Source: Methylomarinum sp965277025 (lineage in GTDB: Bacteria; Pseudomonadota; Gammaproteobacteria; Methylococcales; Methylomonadaceae). From it: a DNA stretch of 64,000 nucleotides. Position 1 is the first letter of the stretch, and each line of letters opens with the position of its first letter. The stretch is from the NCBI GenBank assembly GCA_965277025.1, contig OZ255706.1, positions 3,844,001-3,908,000 of the forward strand. Reading direction: 5' to 3'. The notes beneath the pieces were generated by a model that saw only the letters and a program-made list of their open reading frames with translations, ran no database searches and was not told the origin of the DNA. Both the position numbers and the translations under genes were made by a program. This document shows positions 45,815-54,525 of the stretch, piece after piece.

Positions 45815-46541
45815 CAGCGTTGCCGGAAAATACCGCAGTCTGTGCCTGGCGGGCATTGCCGGACAACTGGCCACCCTGCTCAGTCAGGCAGAAGCCAACG
45901 AAAGCTCCTGCCTGCACTTTGCCGAAAGCCTGGTGGACTTGGAGCGACAACAGCGCAACCAAAAACGCATCGAGCAAAACCGCAAACGCGCCGGATTTCC
46001 CGTGCAAAAAAGCCTGGATGAATTCGACTACCGCGTACAGACCACCATCAGCAAACGGGAAATCAACAGCCTGCTGGACTTTGGTTTCATCGACAACCGC
46101 GAAAACATCGTCTTCATTGGCCCGCCCGGGGTCGGTAAAACCCACCTGTCCATCGGCATCGGCCTGAAGGCGATTGAGGCCGGCTACAAGGTCAGCTTCA
46201 ATACCGCATTAGGGCTGATCGAAATGCTGGAGATTGCCGAACTCAAAGGTGAGCTGAAAAAGAAAATCAACCAGTTGGCCAAATTCGACGTTTTGATCAT
46301 CGATGACCCGGGCTATTTACCGTTGAACAAACAGGGGATGCACAACCTGTTTCAACTGATTAACACGCTGTATGAATACCGCTCGATCATTCTGACCACC
46401 AACAAGGAATTCACCAACTGGGGAGAATTTTTCATCGATGACAATATCGCCGTGCCGATTGTCGACCGACTCATTCATCATTCACATATTTTTATGCCGG
46501 GAGGGGAAAGCTATCGATTGAAATCCAAACTGAATAGCTGA
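45801..46541 (+). CDS. istB: IS21-family ATPase helper IstB
   Basis: A 246-residue AAA+ protein that selects target DNA and stimulates IstA. Walker A is FIGPPGVGKTHLSIGI. Walker B is VLIIDDPGYLPL, with Pro where most relatives have Leu, Ile or Phe, so it may be a variant. Sensor 1 is SIILTTNKEFTNW, and the C-terminus has VDRLIHHSHIFMPGGESYR. The ribosome site GAGGTGA precedes the ATG, within istA. Confidence 0.93.
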   Translation: MSSIDSVAGKYRSLCLAGIAGQLATLLSQAEANESSCLHFAESLVDLERQQRNQKRIEQNRKRAGFPVQKSLDEFDYRVQTTISKREINSLLDFGFIDNRENIVFIGPPGVGKTHLSIGIGLKAIEAGYKVSFNTALGLIEMLEIAELKGELKKKINQLAKFDVLIIDDPGYLPLNKQGMHNLFQLINTLYEYRSIILTTNKEFTNWGEFFIDDNIAVPIVDRLIHHSHIFMPGGESYRLKSKLNS

Positions 46542-46607
46542 TTTTTTACCTGAAAAGTGGCGCACTTTTAATGGCCGAAACTGGCTCGGTTATTTTGGCC
46601 ATTGACA

Positions 46608-46922
46608 ATTCTGAATGATGCAACAGGACACTGGATTAGGCATGGCACAGCTACATTGCTCGGCATACATGCGAAATCACAGTTGGGACATAGTAGCCAA
46701 AAACAAACCGATATTTATCAGGCTGCTGAAATTCAACAACACAGACATCGTTTGCGCCATTTAATAGATCCAGAAAAAAGTCCTTACCATGCCCTCCTCG
46801 ATGAACCTATCGCCGTCCGTCTACAATGGGTAAAGGCACTGATGAATAGTATCGACAAGGAATCACCAGAGGCTTTAGATAAGGTGTGGGCAAATTTTAT
46901 GGGTCATGAAATGGATGAATAA
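46608..46922 (+). pseudogene. Tyrosine recombinase C-terminal remnant, cut by IS21
   Basis: Open from the IS21 right end. It reads LNDATGHWIRHGTATLLGIH, then KSQLGHSSQKQTDIYQAAE. The HxxRH, LGH and final Tyr positions fit a phage-type integrase catalytic end. The stretch between HxxR and LGH is shorter than normal, and the rest of the gene is gone. The C-terminal 60 residues do not match anything I know. Translation could begin at 46602 only from inside the IS, so it is a remnant. Confidence 0.6.
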
Positions 46923-46951
46923 ACTCGGTTTAAATGTAGCAGACCTTACTT

Positions 46952-47118
46952 TAGCTCACTGCTCTCAATGAAATTGACCGAATCATATCTCTAATATCGG
47001 CTGACGTGATTCCCTTACTTTGAATTTTATCTGCCAAAGACAACATTTCCCTTTTCACAATATCAGGAATATTGGCGTCGGCTGTAAGAATAATTTTGGT
47101 AGCTTTTTTACATTCTTA
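46952..47118 (-). pseudogene. Short C-terminal gene remnant beside IS30
   Basis: On the minus strand KIILTADANIPDIVKREMLS, ADKIQSKGITSADIRDMIRS and a TAA at 46952 make a protein-like tail of about 50 codons. A further stretch in another frame (ELHLCVESKNVKK) precedes it, with a switch at a run of six A. The 5' part would lie across the IS30 element. The family is not recognised. Confidence 0.4.
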
Positions 47119-48210
47119 GATTCAACACATAAGTGCAATTCATTTTTTTGGTTGTAGAAGGTCAGCGGGTAAAGTTCTGACTTTTTCAATCCAACCAAAG
47201 ATGAGAAAGCTTATGAAGAAATATAACCAACTGCCCGAAGTACAAAGATAGCAGATTGAAGCCTTAAAGAAAGCAGAAAAATCACAAAAAGAAATTGCGC
47301 AAATTACAGGTGTGGATCCATCCACTGTTTGCCGGGAACTACAGCGTAACAAAGGAAAACGGGGCTCTCGTCCCGGGCAGGCCCGCAATAAAGCCTGCAA
47401 GCGAAGAACTGATGCAGCTAAGGCCATCAAAATGACCGAAGAAGTTATTGCATTGATTGAGTCCGGGATTCGTTTGGACTGGAGTCCTGAACAAGTCTCT
47501 GGCTGGTTAAAAACAGAACATGACATATCCATCAGTCATGAACGTATTTATCAACATGTCTGGAAAGATAAACGTCAAGGTGGAACGCTGTACCAACATC
47601 TGGGATTCTGCCACAAAAAAAGGAAGAAGCGTTATGGCTCAAAAGACAAACGCGGACAACACAAAACCGTGTGAGCATTGATGAACGGCCAGCTATTGTG
47701 GCGCAAAAGACACGTATTGGAGATTGGGAGATTGATACCGTGACTGGTAAAAACCACCAAGGTGCTCTCATGACGATTGTTGACCGTGTATCCAAATACA
47801 CCTTAATCAAAAAGCTGGCCAGCAAACAGGCAGACGTTGTTACAGACGCCACCGTTGCATTACTGAAGCCTTATCCGGACAAAACGTTGACGATTACAGC
47901 TGATAACGGGAAAGAGTTTGCAGGCCATGAAAGCATGGCTAAACAGCTTGATGCTGACATTTATTTCGCTCACCCTTACCATTCCCGGGAGCGAGGACTG
48001 AATGAGAATACCAACGGACTTATCCGACAATACTTTACCAAAGGCAGTAGCTTTGAGAATATTACGGATGAGCAGGTTGAAGCGGTCATGCACAAGCTTA
48101 ACCATCGCCCTCGAAAATCATTGAATTTTAAAACCCCTCACGCCGTATTTTTTGCTGATGACCAACGTGAGGCCTTGTAATTACTGCAATTGCACTTCGG
48201 AGTTGAATCC
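47119..48210 (+). mobile_element. IS30-family element (1092 bp)
   Basis: Inverted ends: GATTCAACACATAAGTGCAA (from 47119) and the reverse complement GATTCAACTCCGAAGTGCAA (ending at 48210), differing at 3 of 20 positions. It encloses an IS30-type transposase that is doubly broken. Its right end overlaps the last codons of the DUF6880-like gene, so it inserted at that gene's very 3' end. Confidence 0.82.
47213..48180 (+). pseudogene. IS30-family transposase with in-frame TAG and frameshift
   Basis: From ATG 47213 the frame reads MKKYNQLPEVQR, then TAG (47249-47251), then QIEALKKAEKSQKEIAQITG with the helix-turn-helix (VDPSTVCRELQRNKGKRGSR). The catalytic domain has RIGDWEIDTVTGKNHQGAL, TADNGKEFAGHESMA and YHSRERGLNENTNGLIRQYF, all IS30 signatures. 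A frame change near 47665-47672 is needed to join KDKRGQ to NRVSIDERP. Two independent lesions make it inactive. Confidence 0.85.
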
Positions 48211-49584
48211 ACGATCTGATAAAGTCGTTCGTTCATTTTTTTCGTCATATTTTGTCCAGAAACTTCGTTTGCGACCGTGTGCTTCTTTGATCTGTTCTTT
48301 GAATGCCTCGTGAGTATTAAATTCTTTCCAGTCGGTTACGGCCTCAGAGAGCTTGTCCAACTTCTTCAAATACCGGATTCCATGGGGATAGGCTTTGGTA
48401 TAACCACGCTCCAGAATGGAGACAAGCAGGCTGCGGTACATCAGGTTGGTAGCGAGATGCCGGTTTTCTGATTCCATTATCCTAGCCAGAGAAAGCAGGC
48501 TTCCATAATGGTTGCCATCAAGCTGGTCGGCACGTTTTAGGAGATAATCTTCGGCTTCATCTATTTTTCCAACAGCAATGAGAAATTTCGCATCTGATTC
48601 GCCAAGCCTGTCGGCTTTCAGAATCAGCTCAACCTCATCGTCAACGACTTCAGTTCGTTTATCATGACCGATCACATCCAAGAGCGCCTGAAGGGTGTCG
48701 GTGGAATGATAGGATTTGAATTTCTGATACAGGAGTTCGGTCAGTTTTTCGGAGTCACCTTGCTTTTGGTAGATTTCCTCCAGCAGTTTATCCCGTTCAT
48801 ATTCCTGATAGGTTTCTCCCTCCGGGATTTTCTTGAGCCATGAATGGGCGGTTTCAACATCTCCGCTTTCCAGATAGACACGGGCAATGTCGACAATTGC
48901 TGCAGAACTCAGCTTTCCCCACGAAGCGATGCGGGTCCTTTCAAACAGCTGGGCATCCTTGATCTGTCGGGCTAGTGATTCGATGGATCTAAGATAATGT
49001 CGCTTACCATATTCATCCTTTTCTTTGTCGGCCCAATTCTGAAGCGTGGCAATCATGGTGCGGATAGTTTCCTCCGGCAGGCACGCTCCAGCACAATCAA
49101 TCAGCGTGTCACGAATGCCGTAATTATCCTTCCGATTCACCTTCAGAATAATGTCAGCGACTTTTTCCTTGTCGGTGCAGCGGATGGCATAGTCCACAAA
49201 TAGCTCTTTGGCATTATAGCGAAAGACATCGCCAATATTCCCGCTGGAATCGTCGCACATCTCAAAAATGGTATTGTCGGCTTCATAAAAAGCCGCCACC
49301 AGCTCAACACCTGTGGGCGCATCATCCACGCCGGATTTTAAATCCTGCAGCAGCATTTCAAGTTCCCGGGAAAAGCTGGCGGATTCGCGCCAACTGATAA
49401 AGCGTTTCCGTCGCTTCAAGCTGGAAAGCTTCTGTTTAAAACGCTGAACATTTTCTTCCGGCGTGGCTATCAGCTGTTCAATCAGCTCATCAGCCTCGTC
49501 CGAATGAACAGCAAAATTCAGTAAAGCATCTGCGAGAGTTTCAGCGCCAAGATCGATCAGTTTTTGTTTACGGGCATCAGTCAT
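48181..49584 (-). CDS. DUF6880-like alpha-helical protein, last gene of the defence operon
   Basis: A 467-residue soluble protein made of helical, TPR/HEAT-like units. The opening KQKLIDLGAETLADALLNFA, the string LKRRKRFISWRESASFSREL, and the closing EAHGRKRSFWTKYDE fit my memory of DUF6880 proteins, for which no activity is known. No catalytic motif is visible. It overlaps sbcC by 8 nt, and GGAGG sits before its ATG, so it is co-expressed with SbcCD. Its last ~9 codons (GFNSEVQLQ) are encoded by the end of the IS30 element, so the native C-terminus has been replaced, though the conserved part seems whole. Confidence 0.75.
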   Translation of the reverse strand: MTDARKQKLIDLGAETLADALLNFAVHSDEADELIEQLIATPEENVQRFKQKLSSLKRRKRFISWRESASFSRELEMLLQDLKSGVDDAPTGVELVAAFYEADNTIFEMCDDSSGNIGDVFRYNAKELFVDYAIRCTDKEKVADIILKVNRKDNYGIRDTLIDCAGACLPEETIRTMIATLQNWADKEKDEYGKRHYLRSIESLARQIKDAQLFERTRIASWGKLSSAAIVDIARVYLESGDVETAHSWLKKIPEGETYQEYERDKLLEEIYQKQGDSEKLTELLYQKFKSYHSTDTLQALLDVIGHDKRTEVVDDEVELILKADRLGESDAKFLIAVGKIDEAEDYLLKRADQLDGNHYGSLLSLARIMESENRHLATNLMYRSLLVSILERGYTKAYPHGIRYLKKLDKLSEAVTDWKEFNTHEAFKEQIKEAHGRKRSFWTKYDEKNERTTLSDRGFNSEVQLQ

Positions 49585-52500
49585 TTGCCTGGCCTCCTGG
49601 CTTTGTACAGCCCGGGCCGGACAGTGAGCTGCGGCCGCCGGAGACTGGTGTGATATTGATCTGAGTGCTGATTCTTTCTTTCAGTGCAGATACATGGGAA
49701 ATGATTCCGATCAGCTTGCCGTCCTGCTGCAGACCGGATAAGGTTTCCAGAGCGGTCTCCAAAGCTTCTTCATCCAGTGTGCCGAAGCCCTCATCGAGAA
49801 ACAGGGAATCCACCCTTACTTTCCGGCTGGCCATTTTCGACAGCCCAAGCGCCAATGTCAGGCTGACGATAAAGCTTTCACCACCAGACAGGTTCCTGGT
49901 TGAGCGAATTTCACCGGCCTGATAGTTATCGACGACGTTCAGTTCCAGCGGCTGTTGTTCATCCCGGATCAGCAAATAGCGGTCTGTCATTTTTTCCAAC
50001 TGCCGGTTGGCATGAGATACCATCAATTCAAAAGTCAATCCTTGCGCGAAGTTTCGGTACTTTTTGCCGTCGGCTGAACCGATAAGGCCGTGTAGTTTCT
50101 CCCAGCGTGCGCATTCTTTTTTCTGAGTTTCTATCGCAGATTTCTTTTCTTTTATCCGCTCTTTGGCGGCAGTATTTTCATTCAGCTTGTGTTTGAGCCC
50201 GACAATGGCATCGCGCAACTGTTTCAGAGCTTCTTCAACTTCTTTGAACTGCGACTCCAGTTCTTCACGCGTCTTATCCGTAAGTTTTTTGGCCGTCTCC
50301 GTGGCCAGACGCGCCGCCCGGTCTTTCTGTTTGGCTTTGAGCTCTGTTTCCGCATTATCAAGCGCTTTAGCCTTAGCAGATAACGATTCTCGTTCTTCCT
50401 GTGACAGTCTGGCTTCAAGGAAGGCTTTCTCATCTGCAAAGCCTGCCGGGATCAAAGCGGCTGAAAAGTCGGTTTCCGCTTTTTTGAGATCAGGTGTTCT
50501 TGGCTCGATGCGCTTCTTCAGGGAGTCAATATGGGTTTTGACCGTTGTCAGTTTCTGTTGCAGCTCGATGTTCAGGTCTCTGGCTTTTTTCTCCACCTTC
50601 TCGGCATCGGCAATGGCGTTATTCAGGCGGCCTTCTTCATCATCTGGGTTTTTGTCGCCATACACAGCTTTTCGCTCTTTTATTCTGTCGGCCAGCTCCT
50701 TTTTCAGCCGCTCCAGATTTTCTTGTTTTTCAGCAAGAGCCTTGACCTGTGTATCGATTACGGCATCCAAACGCTTCACCTCGCTGTCGATGGCGGCCAT
50801 CTGTTTTTCGATGTCAGTCTTTTGTTTTACTTGTTCCTGCCAAGCCTTCAGTCTTGATTTGAGGGATTCAAGTAATGTCCTGACCTCAGTCTCCGGTATT
50901 TCTGTGATACCCAGTGGCTCAAGTTTCCCGGAAACTGCCAGCTTGATTTCCTCAAAGCCGGCCCGAAGACTCAACAGAGCATTCTTTAATTCGGCGAGTG
51001 TTTTTTCAGCGGCCTTTTTGTCATTAGCGGCATCAGCTTCCAGCTTCTCGCTGTCATTCAAGTTTTTACGGGCAGCAATTTCCGCCCGTTCCAGTTTTTT
51101 GATGGCGGCCTCCTGATTCTCTGCCTGGTCGAGCAGCCCGGTCAGCGATGCTATCTTTTGTTCAATTTCATCGGGAACCGGGACATTGCCCTCAGCAAAA
51201 GGATGCTCGGTCGAGCCACAAAGTGGACAGGGCTTGCCGTCCTCCAGTATGGCTCTATGCTCCTCAAGCGCAGCGATTCTCGCCAGATATTCTTTTTCCT
51301 TCAACAGTGATTCTTTTTCAGCACGATATTCCCGGAGCAAGTTATCCCCCAGCAATTCGCCCAAAACGTTTTTGTCCTGCTGTAGATTGTTGGCAATCTG
51401 CTCAAGCTTGTTCTTGCTGGCGAGACATTGCCTGGCAGCGGAATCAAGTCTGGTTGACATTTTATCCAGTTCTGATTCAGCCTTCCTGATGTCAGCCTTT
51501 TTTTGCGTAATTTCTTTTTGTCTGGCGAGCAAGTTGGCAAATTGTTCTTCAATGCCGGCCAGACCACTGATCAACCATTCATCTTGCGTATGTTCTTTGA
51601 GATAGCGCTCCACTGTTGCCAGTGTTTTTTCAGTTGCGACCCGTTTTTTCAACTCTTTCAGCCGGGCTTGTTTGTCGGTCTCAATCTTTACCGCTTCCCT
51701 GTTACAGGCTTCAATGTCTTTGGAAACGGATTTTGTCTGCTCGGCAATTTCTTGATCAAGTGACCGGGTTTTCTGGATCAGCGGGGCTGCTGCTTTGAAA
51801 TCCTCTTTGGCTTTCAGGGTGAGCTGTTCTGCCAACTTGAGTGCCTCTGATTGTGTGTTTGCAGATATTTCCAGTTCAGGGAGAGCAGCTTCAGCTGTTT
51901 TCAGGGAGGTTTGATCGTCAACCTGTTGCTTACGGAGGGATGTTAGGCTCACGTATAATCCGTCCAGTGATGCGGCTTTTATGGCCCGTTCAAGTTTGAC
52001 CCGTTCCGGTTTGAATGTTTGTGTTTCAGTCTGCAGCCTGGCGGCTTCATCCGTAAGATTGAGAATCTCCTTTTGCAGACCCTCAATGGTGGTCAGCCAT
52101 GTGATGGCTTTGCCTGTTTCGATTGATTTACCCGCAAGCCCAGCTTCCTGCTTCTGTTTGGCCGCAAGGTCATCTTGGATATCCTGCTCCTGTTCCGGTT
52201 CCAGAATCACAATACCGGATACTTCTGCGTTTAGAATGTTTAGCTTTTCCCGCTCGTCACGCTGGCGTTCATGAACACGACGTGAGATTTCTGAATAAAT
52301 TTCAGTGCCGGTAATCTGCTCGAGTATCCTGGATTTCTGTTCAACGTCAGCCTTAAGGAAGGTATCAAAGCCGCCTTGCGCCAGCAGAATAGACCGAGTA
52401 AAGCGGTCGAAGTCCATCCCGGTTTTTTCTTCAATGACTGCTCCGACAAGACTTTTTTTGGTCTCGATAGGTTTGTCGGTATCGGCATCTACAATCTGAT

Positions 52501-52840
52501 GTTCCTGATCCTGAAGCTTGCCTTCAGCCTTTTTCCGCGCCCGTCGCTGTTCCCAATGGCACCGGAACCGTCCAGCCCGGGATTCAAACAATACCTCGGC
52601 ATAACATTCCCCGGTCTGGCGGGACATAATCTCGTTACTGCTTTTTGTGATTTTTCCAAGCCTTGGTGTTGCGCCATACAAAGCCAGACAGATCGCATCC
52701 AGAACGGTTGATTTACCCACACCGGTTGGGCCGGTCAGAGCAAAGATGCCATTGGACGCATATTCCGGATCAGTAAAGTCTATAACCCACTCACCGTAAA
52801 GAGAGTTGAGGTTTTTAAATCGGAGTTCCAGGATTTTCAT
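49577..52840 (-). CDS. sbcC: SbcC-type SMC nuclease subunit (ATPase)
   Basis: A 1087-residue Rad50/SbcC ATPase. Walker A is ALTGPTGVGKSTVLDAICLA (about residue 35). Two long coiled coils flank a zinc hook CPLC (about residue 538, in DGKPCPLCGSTEHPF). Signature NLSGGESFIVSLTLALGLS and Walker B VDSLFLDEGFGTLDEEALE are near the C-terminus. With SbcD it forms an ATP-dependent nuclease that cuts hairpins, palindromes and protein-blocked ends. Normally sbcD and sbcC are adjacent; here a GxxExxY cassette sits between them and has taken away the usual ribosome site. The frame is intact. Confidence 0.95.
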   Translation of the reverse strand: MKILELRFKNLNSLYGEWVIDFTDPEYASNGIFALTGPTGVGKSTVLDAICLALYGATPRLGKITKSSNEIMSRQTGECYAEVLFESRAGRFRCHWEQRRARKKAEGKLQDQEHQIVDADTDKPIETKKSLVGAVIEEKTGMDFDRFTRSILLAQGGFDTFLKADVEQKSRILEQITGTEIYSEISRRVHERQRDEREKLNILNAEVSGIVILEPEQEQDIQDDLAAKQKQEAGLAGKSIETGKAITWLTTIEGLQKEILNLTDEAARLQTETQTFKPERVKLERAIKAASLDGLYVSLTSLRKQQVDDQTSLKTAEAALPELEISANTQSEALKLAEQLTLKAKEDFKAAAPLIQKTRSLDQEIAEQTKSVSKDIEACNREAVKIETDKQARLKELKKRVATEKTLATVERYLKEHTQDEWLISGLAGIEEQFANLLARQKEITQKKADIRKAESELDKMSTRLDSAARQCLASKNKLEQIANNLQQDKNVLGELLGDNLLREYRAEKESLLKEKEYLARIAALEEHRAILEDGKPCPLCGSTEHPFAEGNVPVPDEIEQKIASLTGLLDQAENQEAAIKKLERAEIAARKNLNDSEKLEADAANDKKAAEKTLAELKNALLSLRAGFEEIKLAVSGKLEPLGITEIPETEVRTLLESLKSRLKAWQEQVKQKTDIEKQMAAIDSEVKRLDAVIDTQVKALAEKQENLERLKKELADRIKERKAVYGDKNPDDEEGRLNNAIADAEKVEKKARDLNIELQQKLTTVKTHIDSLKKRIEPRTPDLKKAETDFSAALIPAGFADEKAFLEARLSQEERESLSAKAKALDNAETELKAKQKDRAARLATETAKKLTDKTREELESQFKEVEEALKQLRDAIVGLKHKLNENTAAKERIKEKKSAIETQKKECARWEKLHGLIGSADGKKYRNFAQGLTFELMVSHANRQLEKMTDRYLLIRDEQQPLELNVVDNYQAGEIRSTRNLSGGESFIVSLTLALGLSKMASRKVRVDSLFLDEGFGTLDEEALETALETLSGLQQDGKLIGIISHVSALKERISTQINITPVSGGRSSLSGPGCTKPGGQAND

Positions 52841-52884
52841 AGTTTCTTAAACCACTAATGAACACGAATAGACACGAATATTGT

Positions 52885-53268
52885 TCATAGTACTATTCGT
52901 TCCCATTCGAGTTTCGCATGTTTAAAATTGAGAATGACTCCAACACGAAGACCTGTGATCTTAAGGTAATTGATTACCTGTCCACGTTCCACATCTGTAA
53001 TTCGATCAATGGTTTTTGTTTCCACAATTACCTTTTTGAAGGCTATGAGGTCTGGAATATATTCCCCCACCTGAACAGATTTATAAATAACCGGGAATCG
53101 AGGTTGTTGGACATAGGGAATCCTTTGTTGCTGAAATTCCACGCTCAATGCATTCTCATAAGGCTTTTCCAGCAATCCATGACCAAGCGTATTTAAAACC
53201 TCCATGGCGCACCCCACCACCTGATACACTTCTTCCTTCAATAACAATTCGTGTTTATTCGTGTTCAT
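52885..53268 (-). CDS. GxxExxY protein inserted between sbcD and sbcC
   Basis: A 127-residue protein with the family motif in LGHGLLEKPYENALSVEF (G-LL-E-KP-Y). A PD-(D/E)xK-like core follows: EYIPDLIAFKKVIVETKTID. The fold suggests a nuclease, but activity is not established. The first codons (MNTNKHEL) are encoded by the CACGAA-type repeat in which the gene starts (AACACGAATAAACACGAA). Similar repeat sequence flanks its 3' side at 52849-52880, so the gene looks like the cargo of a small mobile cassette. Gaps to sbcD and sbcC are 18 and 44 nt. Confidence 0.85.
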   Translation of the reverse strand: MNTNKHELLLKEEVYQVVGCAMEVLNTLGHGLLEKPYENALSVEFQQQRIPYVQQPRFPVIYKSVQVGEYIPDLIAFKKVIVETKTIDRITDVERGQVINYLKITGLRVGVILNFKHAKLEWERIVL

Positions 53269-53286
53269 TCGTGGTTCCTTTTTGGA

Positions 53287-54525
53287 TTATTCCGCATTGG
53301 CATCCTCTTCCTGAAGCATTGTGATGATTTCTTGATAGGCGTTTATCAGTTCGTCCCGATCTTCATCTGGCACTTCAAAAACATCCAGACAGCGAACAAA
53401 TACATCATTCGGGTCCAGATCATCCAGCGTTTCATCTTCTGTGATGGAATGGATAACGCGCTCCATGATCCGTCTGTTTTTAATGCGCCGGATTTCCATG
53501 GCAGAATTGGCCAATACTTCTTCGAGCATCTCACGCAAATTGCCGATAATATCGCTACCGGTATATTCGATCTCAAGCCATGCAGCGCTTTCTTCCTTTT
53601 TCATCTCCTCCAGCCTGGCATGGATATCATCCAGCGATCCGACAATACGGACCATCTCCTGAAAACACGGTACCGGGAGTTCCTGGATATTTGGCGTGGT
53701 GCCGTTGAATTCAACAAGCACAACCTTCTTTTCCTGAGTCGCTTCGCCAAAACCCATCGGAATTGGCGAACCACAGTAACGGATATGTTCCATGCTGCCG
53801 ACCGCCTGGGGCACATGCAGATGTCCCAGCGCCAAATAATCAATCCTTGAAGGAAAGACATCTTGTTCCACATGCGCCAGTGAACCGACGTAAAGCTCCC
53901 TGACACCATCCCCTTCCACTGTTTTACCGCCTGCTGTAAAAAGATGTCCCATGGCGACAATGGGAATATCCGTATATCCGCTTTTTTCAAACTCAGTCCG
54001 TTTCTGCTCCGCCACTTTGCAGACAGCGGCATAGTGTTGCTTCAAGCCCTCAACCAGCTTGGCATTTTTATCATCGATTGTTTCTCCCGGTTCCACTGTT
54101 CGTAACTCTTTATCGCGCAAATAAGGCACTGCACAGACGATGGCTTCTGGCTGTTCGCCGTTATAAAGCACAATAACTTCCTCCTCCGGCTTTTCCATTG
54201 CCTCCCCAACCACATACACATTCAAGACCTGTAATAAGGCTTTAGGCGCATCGAGAAATGATGGCGAATCGTGGTTCCCGGCAATCACAACCACATGCCG
54301 ACAACATGATTTGGCAACCGTGTAAAGAAAACGATAATAAAGTTCCTGTGCCCGGTTACTGGGCGTGCTGGTATCAAACACGTCACCGGCAACAAGCAGC
54401 GCATCGACCTTTTCCTCTTCAATGGTCTGAGCCAGCCAATCCAGAAATGCGGCAAATTCTTCATAGCGTTTCCGACCGTAAAGGGAGCGGCCTAAATGCC
54501 AGTCTGAGGTGTGGAGGATTTTCAT
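53287..54525 (-). CDS. sbcD: SbcD-type exonuclease subunit
   Basis: A 412-residue metallophosphoesterase nuclease of the Mre11/SbcD family. Motifs: ILHTSDWHLGRSLYGRKRYE (Asp, His), LLVAGDVFDTSTPSNRAQEL (Asp), VVVIAGNHDSPSFLDA (Asn, His), VAMGHLF and LALGHLHVPQ (metal-binding His). The C-terminal SbcD domain is present. It partners the SbcC ATPase. It overlaps the stop of the RloC-like gene by 4 nt (ATGA), so translation is coupled to a phage-defence gene, which is unusual for sbcD. Confidence 0.95.
   Translation of the reverse strand: MKILHTSDWHLGRSLYGRKRYEEFAAFLDWLAQTIEEEKVDALLVAGDVFDTSTPSNRAQELYYRFLYTVAKSCCRHVVVIAGNHDSPSFLDAPKALLQVLNVYVVGEAMEKPEEEVIVLYNGEQPEAIVCAVPYLRDKELRTVEPGETIDDKNAKLVEGLKQHYAAVCKVAEQKRTEFEKSGYTDIPIVAMGHLFTAGGKTVEGDGVRELYVGSLAHVEQDVFPSRIDYLALGHLHVPQAVGSMEHIRYCGSPIPMGFGEATQEKKVVLVEFNGTTPNIQELPVPCFQEMVRIVGSLDDIHARLEEMKKEESAAWLEIEYTGSDIIGNLREMLEEVLANSAMEIRRIKNRRIMERVIHSITEDETLDDLDPNDVFVRCLDVFEVPDEDRDELINAYQEIITMLQEEDANAE

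Larger units (their letters stand above)
44135..46607 (+). mobile_element. IS21-family element, complete (2473 bp)
   Basis: The left end TGTTAATGGCCAA and the right end (minus strand) TGTCAATGGCCAA are inverted. Further inside, both ends repeat CAAAACTGGCCA/CGGCCA-like and AAAGTG(A/C)GCCACTTTT motifs, the multiple end repeats typical of IS21. Both istA and istB are intact. It inserted in a tyrosine recombinase gene whose tail remains at 46608-46922. Confidence 0.9.

Noticed and set aside
43770..46922. The two tyrosine-recombinase fragments as one gene split by IS21
   Set aside because: They are on opposite strands and both are C-terminal ends, so they cannot be parts of one gene.
50163..51116. 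A 317-codon Ser/Leu-rich frame opposite sbcC
   Set aside because: It is antisense to the SbcC coiled coil; Ser/Phe/Leu-rich composition is the mirror of Glu/Lys-rich helix codons.
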